A stretch of DNA of 64,000 bases from Hirundichthys speculiger (lineage: Eukaryota > Chordata > Actinopteri > Beloniformes > Exocoetidae), in NCBI GenBank assembly GCA_018398805.1, contig JAGFBZ010000702.1:367655-431654 (forward strand), read 5' to 3'. Within the stretch, counting starts at the first letter, position 1. Each line of letters opens with the position of its first letter. The position numbers were made by a program, and so were the translations under genes. Positions 24,301 to 35,600 of the stretch are shown one piece after another. Below the pieces are notes generated by a model. It saw nothing but the letters and a program-made list of their open reading frames with translations. It did not search any database and was not told the DNA's origin.

Positions 24301-27300
24301 CCTCACGCACAAGTTCAGGCTCCTACCCCGTCAGAGAGGTAACGTTCCATGTTCCCAGTAACCAGTTTCGTCAGCCGAGGGTCGGCACGCCAAGGCCAAC
24401 GCTTTCAGCTGCCACCCATACCACATAGCACCCGACTCCCCAGTGGTTGTATTTCAGCAATTATTTGCTACCTCATTCTGTCAGTCACGGACCACAGCTC
24501 ATGACCAGAGGATTGGAAAATAGAGAGAAAAATTAAGAGCTTTGCTTTTTGGTTCAAGAGGTCAGGGGCAAGGAACACTGAAACGCGTTAGTTCTGGTCT
24601 GAATAGTTTGAATTTCAGTCTGAGGAGAATATTGTTGTTCCTAGAAGTCTCACCTCTCTGTCCAGCCCCTCAGCATCGACTCTGATGACTCCAGTGACCG
24701 GGTTGATGGCAAACATTTTACCACTAGGCAACATCGGGTCCTGCTGTTCAATACGGTAGCGGATAATTCCATTGTCAGTATTTGGATCATCAGCATCAGA
24801 GGCAAAACCTGGATCACTTCAAAACCTGGAGAGGATATTCAGAGGTGGAAACAAAGCGCATCATATACGCAAAATCAAATAATGAATTCAAAAGTAGTGT
24901 AAAATGCACTTTTATTGAAATGTTCTGCTGCCATATGAACTTAAGTGTCATAACATTTGTTGTTCAAACACTTTTAACATCAGCACTTGTCAGTAACACA
25001 TATTTAGTGTAAATCTCATCTTAAAAAATCTAAAATAGCCTCTCTGCTGAAGCTGCTGCCCCCGCGATCCGACTACGGACAAAGAGGGAGCTAACGGATG
25101 GATGGATGGATGGATGCAGGTGCCACATTCATCTGTTCAACCAATTATATGCAAGTCTAAGCACCATGGGAATGTCCAGCCACTCAGGAAGGAGACGGGT
25201 TCTGTGGCCCAGAGATGAAAGGCGCTTTGGTGCGAAATGTGAGCTTCAACCCCAAAACAAGTAAAACACGGGCTGTAAAGGCATTCTGTGAGAATAAAGC
25301 CATTACTCCAAAAAAAAGCATAAAAAAAGCCAGATTACATCTTGCCAATGCAAACAGGGACGAAGTCCTTAATTTTTGGAGATATGTCCTGTGGCCTGAT
25401 GAAACTAAAATCAAACTGTGTTGCCTTTATGACGTATGATTGTAATGATGGTTCGTTACATCTGGAAGATAAAAGGGGGAAACTTGGAAGCCTGAGAACA
25501 CCATCCCAGCTGTGAAGTACGGGGGTGGCAGCATCATATTGTGGGGATGTTTTTTCTGCAGGGGGGGGGACTGGTGAACTTCAGAAAATAGATGGCATTA
25601 TGAGGAAAGAACATTATGTAGAAATTTTGAAGCAACATTTCAAAAGACATCAGTCAGGAAGGTTAAGCTTGGGCATGAATGGGTCTTCCAGATGGACAAT
25701 GACCCTAAACATATCGTCAAATTTGTTATCCTGAAGTCATTTTGTAACCAAGTCCATGTTTAGGAGTGGCCATCACAGAGTCCCAATCTCAGTCTAGTAG
25801 AACATTTGTGGGTATAACTTCTCTTTGTTTCTGTGGGTCACAGACAATGATTTCAGTTTTGTCTGAGTTTAGTTGGAGAAAGTTTTTTTGCATCCATACG
25901 CTGATCTGTTTGATGAAGTGACACAATGAATCTACAGGCCCATGTTCTCCTGCTGTCAGTGACACATAGCTCTGAGTATCATCTGCATAGTTGTGGTTGG
26001 ACACATTATAGCTGCGTATTAGCTGGCCTAATAGAAGCATGTACAGATTGAACAACAGGGGTCCCAGGATTGACCCCTGGGGAACCCCACAGGTCATGGC
26101 CATTTGGTCTGAGACACAGTTACCAATTTCAACAAAGTATAAGAGTGTGCAGTCAACGAAACGCAGGTTTCCTCAACCTTTAATGTGTAATATTTTAAAA
26201 ATCAATCAGCTGACTTTACCCTTTGGCGATGCCTCAGGAACTTCTCCTATGTAGGTAGATTGATTGAAAACTGGGCGGTTGTCATTCTGGTCAATTACAA
26301 TGATTGTTATCTCCATAGGCTGCTCTGAATTTCCGCCTCCATCAGAAACAGCATGTGCTTCCAACTAAAAAAACAAAAAAAAAAACAATTCCATTTAACA
26401 TCAAGCTGACACAAACACCAGTGACAAAATGCACATGCATGTGAGCAGTCGGACATGACAGATCAACAGGCGGCAGGAACAAAATAGATGGAAAGAACCA
26501 AGCTCCACAAAATACTGACAGTAATGTATTTTCAAATGAATTCATGAAAAGTTAATTTGACATCAAAAACAAATAACAATGAAAGAGAAAAGGACCAATG
26601 TAATTAGCCTTCTCTGGTTTAGAAAAAAAACCTTGCTTACATTTCTGTGGAGTTGCCTTATTACAAAAACAGGCAGGTTTCATTATGGTTTCAGAAAAAC
26701 CAAAAGAAAAAAAAAGTCTTAGGCAACTATTATAGAGTGGGATATATTAGTAACAAAGCTTTAGTTAAATACGGGTTGCCCTGCTGGGGGTCTTTTTAGT
26801 GTGGAACATCTTGTCCCTTTTGCCGCCCAATTTCTCAAGAAAAGAATGACCAAAGAGTTTCTCTGCCTCCCTGTGGATTGAATGGATTTATACACACACA
26901 CTAGGTTACTACACCTGCGACAAAGATTAAAATTGTGAAGTTGAGATGACGTTTAAACAGGAGCGACACACTTTGAGTCATGACCATGTCAACTGTTGGG
27001 ACGCTCAGTGAGTAGACGGGGATTGGATAGAATATGTCGAGAGACTACAACACTTTTTCGTAGCAAACGACATTCAGGACCAGTCCAAACAATGTTCAGT
27101 TCTCCTCAGTGTCTGCGGTGCCAAGACCTACAAGATCCGTAACTTGGTTAACTTGTAACTTGGAAACCGGGAGACTTAAGCTTCCAGGACGTAGTTAGGC
27201 TAATTCAAGACCACCACAACCCCAAGCCAAGGGTCACTGTGCAGCGCTTTAAATTCCACATGCATTCACGCAAGCAGGGAGTGTCAGCGGCTGCATTTGC

Positions 27301-30300
27301 GGCGGAACTCGGGGCATTTTCCGAACACTGTGAGTTTGGGGATTTACTAAATGACATGCTTGGTTGGTCATGATTGGTCTGTGGAATTAATGACGACAGT
27401 ATTCAGTGACTGAAGACAAGTTCACTTTCAAAAAAAAGTGCTGGAGATCGCCCAGGCGATGGAAGCAGCGACACTTACCACTAAAGATATTCAACAAGCA
27501 AGCAATCGAGCGGCGCAATCTGACGCTGTCCATCACGGGATCAAAAAAAAAAAAAGGGGAAGCAACAGAAGTCTGTGGAGTGTTGTCGTTGTGGGGGACC
27601 ACACTTTGCAAATGACTGTAGTTTCAAAGACTGGCATGAAAAACAAACAAAAGAAGGAATGGGCTGGAAAGCCAAACAAGTGTGCACATCACCTGCAGGA
27701 GGAGGAGCCTCAGGAAGAGGAAGAGTGTTCTTATAACATGTTCAACCTCCGTGCCCTCAGCCAGCCCAGGGCAGAGCCCATCTATGCTACACTGAAGGTG
27801 AATGGCGCTGAGCTGAAAATGGAAGTGGACACTGGGGCTTCAGCGTCAGCGCTTAGTGAAAACGCACATCACCAACTCTGGAAAGCAGCAGAGGCACCTG
27901 CTGAGTGCTGACATAAGACTGAGAACGTTCACGGGTGAGTGCATTCCCATTGAGGTGGACGTTGATTACGGAGGACAGAAGGCAGCAGTGACGCTGTTAG
28001 TAGTCCAGGGGGAGGGGCCCAGTCTGCTGGGTTGGGATATCCTACAGAAAATTTGTTTGCAGTGGGGGAACATCTGGGGAGAAGTGAAGCATATGACAGC
28101 AGCGCAAGACATAATAGCTAAGTACACAGATATTTTCAAGGATGAGCTGGGCGCCCTCCGTGGCGTCTGTGGACCCCAAAGCTCAGCCTTGTTTTTATAA
28201 ACCACGTCCGGTGCCATATGCCAGTGGTTCTCAAATTTTTAATCCTGCGTACCATCTGAGAAACTGTTCAGCTCTCTGAGTACCACCATGATGACCAGTT
28301 TTAAAATATAGCCATATATGCCTTCTCAATTAGCTTTAAACACACAGAGATGTTTATTCGTTATTGTGGTTATTTATTGTTACCTGAATTGTTATTTTAG
28401 TGAATCAGACATTTACAACTCTGTCCAACAATTCTCACATACTCATATTCTCATACAGAGCAAAATAGACACACTCAAAAGTTGTTACATCTGCACTGCA
28501 ACTGAATATGCAACAATAAGACAATTTTAATTATTTCAAGCTACACATTTCATTTGAAACGTATTTATAATGCATTGTATGTTTCTGATTTTTTTAAAAA
28601 GTGAAAATGTGGAAAAACTGTGGAAAGTCATGACGTTCTCTTGCGTACCACCAGAGAGCGCTGGTGTACCACTGGTGGTATGTGTACCACAGTTTGCGCA
28701 CCACTGCCATATGCCATGAAGGTTAAAGTGGAGGCGGAATTAGAGCGACTGCAGCAAGCAGGTGTAATGGGGCTGGTGGATTTCTTCAACTGGGCAGCGC
28801 CAATAGTGCCAGTGGTGAAGTGTGAATCTGTGGAGATTACAAACTGACAGTTAACTAGGCCTCTCAACTCAACACAAGTCCTCTGCCTCGAGTGGAGGAT
28901 TTGTTCGCAATGTTAGCAGGTGAGCAAACATTCACAAAGCTGGATATGAATCATGTGTACCAACAGCTTCTGCTAGATGAGGAGTCAAAACAATATGTCA
29001 CTATTAACACGCATAAAGGGCTATATAAATACAACCGTCTTGCGTTCGGTGTCGTATCCTCCCCAGGTATCTTCCAATGCACGATGGACAACCTGTTTCA
29101 AAACCTTCCGCATGTGGCTGTGTACCTGGATGATATATTGGTCACAGGAAGTACAGAGGAGGAGCATTTGCGAGACCTTGACCAGGTACTGAGGAGACTG
29201 AGGAAGTGTGTTTTCCAAGTTCAGAGTGTTACAGACTTGGGCCAAGGGATTTCGGCTCAGGGGCTGTCGCCAATGAAAGAGAAGGTGAGGGCGATAAAGG
29301 AGGCCCCAAGCCCGAAGAATGTAGCAGAGCTCAGGTCCTTCCTGGGGTTAGTAAACTATTATGACCATTGAATTGAATGTATATAAAAGCAGCAGGTAGC
29401 ATGCTTACACTGTAACTGCTTTGCTTCTCTCTGTCGAGCTGTTGAGTCACGTACAGATTACCGCTGTCCCTGTCCATGGTGAAGAGGCCAACAGGAGTCT
29501 GGTCAGCTCCTGGACCTGTGATGCTGTAGAAGATCTTCTTATCTTTATCCTCACTAGAGCGGATCTGGAAAAAAAAAAACAAAAAACAACAGGGATGAAT
29601 TAAATCACAAAACAATAACATTTTTTTTCATCTCTTTGAGTTCAGTATTTGTGGCATTAAAACAGGAAATGAAACGTGTCATTACAGCAGATGCCTTTCT
29701 GAGGATGCTGTGAATAATTTTAAGGAGGTCATTCTCTCTCATCTCCCTATGGTGGAATATGATAGAATAGCTGAGGGCAACGACCTGAATTTTACTCCGG
29801 CAGACTTTGATCACCTTGTTAACAATACTGCCGATATGTTACATTCAGCCCTGGATGCGGTCGCTCCTCTGAGGAAGAGGGTTTACTTATCTTAGGAGCT
29901 CAGCTCCCTGGTATAATTCACATATTCGCATGCTGTAGCAGAATGCACTTAAAATGGAAAGGAGGTGGTACTCCTGTAAATCTGTGGACTCCCATCGTGC
30001 CTGGAGAGATAATTTAATAGTCTACAAAAGAGCCCTACGCAGAGCTAGAACATCTTATTATTCTTCGCTAATAGAAGAGAACAAACATAACCCACGTTTT
30101 CTGTTCAGCACTGGAGCCAGGCTGACAAAGAGTCACAACTCTGTTGGTCCATGCATTCCTGCTACTCTCAGTAGTGAAGACTTTATGAGCTTTTTTAGTG
30201 GGAAAATAATCAAAATTAGAGATGAGATTCACCAGGCCCAACTGTCGGCGGCTGTGAACGTCCCTGCAGCTTCGTTGATTTCTTCTGTTTTTGATTTGAC

Positions 30301-32568
30301 TCTGGACTGTTTCTCTCCTGTGGGCCTCTCTGAGTTGACCTCAACTATCAGTAAAGCTAAACCATCTACATGTCTGTTGGATCCCATCCCAACTCGGCTG
30401 CTCAAAGATGTCATGTCAGAGTTTACATCCTCTTACCTGAGAGATTTTTTGTGGAAAGCTTCCTCTGAAGTTCTCAGTAACTTGGAGTGGAGGAATAACC
30501 CAGTCTCTCTTCCTCCTCTTCAGCCCTTCAGTGGACTTGGGGAAATGGAGGATGGGCACCTGTGGGTCAGAACCAGTCTAAAAACATGAACATATTTCAT
30601 CAGTTTGGGACTGAAATGGAAAACTCTTGATGCATTAGACAAATGTTTCACTTTGTACAGATCAGCAGTAGCTTGAAATGTTTCTGCAGTTATTTAAAGA
30701 ATATATATTCATGAAAGTAGGAGGTGCTCAAAACAGAAGTGAAGCTTGGCTGTTGAACTGCATTGCTCCTGCTGAAACTACACTGTTTAGTATTTGAACA
30801 ATTAGCAGATGTCTTTTCAAACAGACTTTTTTTGTGCACTCTTACCTAACTTATTCATTTAAATTACCTCTGTGTTGCTTGAAACATCAGTTTCAGGAAG
30901 GTGATGCTCGCGGTTGTGGGCTCCATGGGGATTCTCAACACTTTGGTGATGGTTTCTATGGTGATGGTCGTGGAACAGAACCCTGACAGGAACAGTTATT
31001 CTGTGACCCTGTGAGTCCCAGGAGTGGACGGAGAAGTCCCGGTGTCCATCATGTAGAACAAGCTGTCTTTTCACCTGAAGGAGGGTGAAAGCCAATGTCT
31101 TGTCAAACATTTGTGATACAAAATGGTGATTATTAGGTTAGGTTAGATTAGATTAGATAATATCAGATTAGATTAGATGTACTTTATTCATCCCCCAAGA
31201 GGGGAATTCTCATCAGCTCATCAATAACACAAATATATATAAAAACTAGAAAAGCACTCATAGAGCACAGACCTTCGCCAAGCGCAACAATTCCCCCATA
31301 TAGCGATTTACACCATAAATATCAGTCGTACATATAGCACTGACTGGGACCGCTAAAAAAAGTACCATAGCTTCCTTTATTTTGTGATGCACACAAAAAT
31401 AAATTATAATGCTATTAAGATTTTATGCAATATTTGTTTTCAAAGTCAATATATTGCAATTAAACAAACTCAATGTTTTTATAGACGTTGCAATAAAATC
31501 CACATTCTGGATCAGATCTGGATCAGCCTTTGAAATTTGATAGAGGTTCCCATTGTCAATCCCTGAGTCAAACTTCATGAGTTTTGGGCAATAATTAACA
31601 GAGATATTGAGAAACAAAATTTTCGGTCCCATTGACTGCAATGTTATCAAAAATTTGAAAGTGATGCAGAATCCAGGATTTCTTCTAGATCACACCCAAA
31701 ATGAAATCAGCTCTTCCTTTTCACATTTTCGACAACTCCTGAAACTACTATTACTATAACAACTATAACTTTTTGAGTTATCTTGAACACAGATAGACAG
31801 ACAGATAAACGCCGGGAAAAACACAACCTCCTTGGCGGAGGTAAAAAAAATACAATTAACAAACTGTGTAAATCCAGTCAGGTAGAAAGATACAGTGACA
31901 TGATTGAAGTCACCTGACATTATTATAAGTGCATCTGGATGTTTGGTCTGTATCACAGCAACACATTCATGTAGTATGAAACTTCAGCCGTGACACTGGG
32001 TGAATGTAAACAAGTATTGTTATTAAATGACTGAATTCTCTTGGTAGATAGTTTGGTCACAATCAAACTAACAATAATTCAACATCCGGATAACACATCT
32101 GCTCCTTTACAGTTCCATGTACAAGATTCCTCCATCTCCGGTTCACTAATAAAGTCAGTCCTCCTCCTTTCTTCTTGCTACTAGCTTTAGCATCTCTGTC
32201 TGAGCGTATGAGGGTGAATCCAGGTAGATCCAGATCCACGATGGAGTCTGAGATGTTTGGATTCAACCAGGTTCCAGTAAAACACATGAGGCTGCGCTCA
32301 CGGTCCACTTTCTGACTCTTCACCAGCATCTCCAGTTCGTCACTCTTGTTGGTTAAGGAGTTGACATTTCCCTTGATGACTGATGGCAGAAAGGGCTTGT
32401 ATCTCCATTTCCTTCCCTTCACCTTTGCACCAGCACGGCAACGACAAAAACTCCTCTTCATCTCAGCTGGAACCAGATGATTTACTCCAGATTTGCTCCG
32501 TTCCATTGAAAGAAGCTGTTCTCTTGAATATCTCTCAGTAATATCCACAGAATATCCATCAGTAGTTG

Positions 32569-32602
<34 letters not shown>

Positions 32603-35600
32603 GACAAAAACACCAAAAATAGTGCAAAAAAAAAAAAAAAATGGACGAGCTGAAGAGACAAGCTGCCAGCTTCAGCTGGAAGGAGTGATTATATATGACA
32701 CAGAGGCTAAAATTATGTGAAATATGTGAAATAATATGAAATTTAGCATACTTCTGCCAAAAATGCAGTGACCACTGATACCTCTGTGAGTGAGTTTCAT
32801 CATTGTTGATGTGTGACACAATACCAGAAGCAATAAATAAGATAAATGAATATTCAACACCACAAGTTGGTCAACAGCTGCCCCGACAACAGAAAAACCT
32901 ATTCTGGTCAAACTCTAATCTCGAGGTGAACATTGCAAACTGCATGAATGCTGTCTTGTTTGTTACTTACAGATAATATACCATCCGTATGCACCATGAA
33001 ACGGCTGTCATCAGTGCTGAAGGGAAACCTTCTACGATCCGTGCAGTCAGTAAAACCAACTGGAAAAAGAGAGAAAAAACAAACATACAGTCATCTATTA
33101 CAAATGTGATGCATAGGAAGAAGCAAATGTCAAATCAATCAGGCTGAACTTTTTAAATGTAGCAGTTGACAGAAAGGCTTGGCAGGATGCAGCTTTGTCA
33201 TGGACCAATTTTACACAATACCAGTATCCACCTGTTTATTTAGAGTAGAATTAAAGACATCCATGCACCCCGTTATCAATGGCTGCAAAAATAGACTGGT
33301 TTTCTTCACTTTGTTTAATTAAACCTGCACCAAACTAATGTTCCACCATCATCTCCTTTCTCCATTCTCTATTTATGTATTATTTTTTCAGGTTTTCTGT
33401 CATGAAGCTTTGATATCTTCCTTAGTCTACCTGTAGGATTCCCTTTTACAGTTTTCTCATTTTGTTTTGAATTTTGTTTTTTTTTTTGGGTTGGGTAACA
33501 ATTAAAGTTTTTAATTGCGATTAATCGCATTGTATACACAAAATCAAATAATGAATTCAAAAGTAGTGTAAAATGCACTTTTATTTAAATGTTCTGCTGC
33601 CATATGAACTACCAACAGTTTTAACATCAGCACTTGTCAGTAACACATATTTAGTGTAAATCTCATCTTAAAAAAATGTCAAATAAAATAAAGCTTATTT
33701 ATACTGCCAGAGCATTATTGTCTTCTTGTTTTTATAAAAAAAAAATAAGTCTACCAACAAAATCCTGAGCCACAATCATAACATTAAAACAGGCAATTTC
33801 TGAGATAACAGCAAACACTTTTAACAGGGAGTTTAACTTGTCAGTTGTTACAAATAACCTTGTTTTTTTGTCGAATCAGTCGTCTGGGAGAGCTTTAAAA
33901 TGAAAATGTTCATGTTAGTTCTGTAACTTTATTAATCTGTAATTATCCGTGTATCATTTGTTTTTTTTTCCATTTTCAATTGTCAATCAAAAATTAAAAA
34001 GTGACTTTATTTTGTTTTTCGTTTTTTAATCTAAGACAAAAAAAAAACAGCCTGTTTTTTTTATATTCTAATTTTAGAAAACAGGCCACGGGACTGAATT
34101 TGTTTTTAATATTTAATTGCTCGGTTTACGTGATCCGGAAATGTCTTTGTCCACAGCAGTTCAGGTATCATGGCGGCGCTGGAATCACACACTATAATAT
34201 TTGCAATATTGTGAAAATCTGAATGAAAACTCAGTTCATAAATAGATGAATCAAAGTGCTCTCCAGCTCTGAATTAATGAGCTAACACGATAATAACATG
34301 TTAACTGGCCCAGCCCTAGTTTTTTTGCATGAATTATAAAAGTGAAACCTCTATAGACAACCGTTTACTTCCTTCAGAACAGGACGCTTTTACCAAATGC
34401 AATTAAAACACTTCCCAGTAGACCCTTTGGGTCAGTTCTCCTGTTTGAAAGCAGAGCTCATTAATGCTTTCTCAAGACCCCTCCTATTGCAAAAATGCAT
34501 TCTGGGATATACTAAACCTCCCAGTGACTCTGCATAAGATAACCAGCACACTGGAGCAGCTTTTATTCAAAGCCCGAGAGGCTTCAACTGCTTTTACTCG
34601 TACTTGTAATGAGCACTACTACAGTTGAGTTCATTTCTTTTTAAGTGTCTCTAAATTTTCAGTAACCTCAGGGGAAGCTGTTTCTAAATTAATATTTTCC
34701 ACGCTGAACTTTGGCCCTTAAGAGTGTGTGAAAAAGTCAAAGGTTAAACTAAACCACAACATTATTGTAAAGAGGGAAATGAACAGAAGAATAAACTGAC
34801 AAACATACAAAACTACCGCCGCAGTTATAAGCCATAAATGAGTTAAAGTATGTTGAGAATATAAAAGACATAAACCAATTCAGCTGATACTTTAAAACTA
34901 AAACCATCTGAAACACAAAGGCTGCAAAACAGGTTCGGGGACATTTTTTTACAAGACTGCAGAGCTGAATGCAAGCTGAGACCTGAAGTTGTTCAGGTGA
35001 TTAGTGAGAACAATGTGAGGAGCCATCTGAGCTGCAAGGAGCCAAAGAACTGACAAGTTTCATTTATAACTCAACTCTTATCTGAAATAACATCTGGAAT
35101 AAAGAAAAGCGACACCCTCCAGGATCGTGAGTATTCAGCAACGACTGTCCATACCTCTGCCCAGTCTTGTTCCCTGGCGTAGGTGCCTTTTTGTCACCTT
35201 GAAAATCAACAGGTCTGACTCAAATCCAGGTGCACATGATGGCTCCTCTGCACTGACTTGAACCGAAGCCTAGAAGAGGATGGAAAAAAAAAAAAAACAA
35301 GACAAAAACATTTAATTCGACCTGCAATCATACGATCTATGAACATAAAATCTCATTTTCAAGCAAATAAATCAAACTATTCCTTCTTCTTTGCAAATGA
35401 CAGGATGTGACCATTAGGCAAACTATTTGGGTTAAGAAATTTCTAACAACTTATGCGTAAAATAAATATTCCAGTAAAGAAAACGACTCTACTGAAGGCC
35501 TGACTGTAACTCTATAGTGGACAGCTGTTCAACAACTGTTTCTAGTACATAACTGGGTTTGGATGGGTCACCCCACATGCATTTATTGATTGTTCTAAAC

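Noticed and set aside
29954..30589. 211-codon open frame on the plus strand
   Set aside because: The first two thirds are a LINE spacer fragment and the last third is the antisense of cdh1 exon 5; the fusion is accidental.
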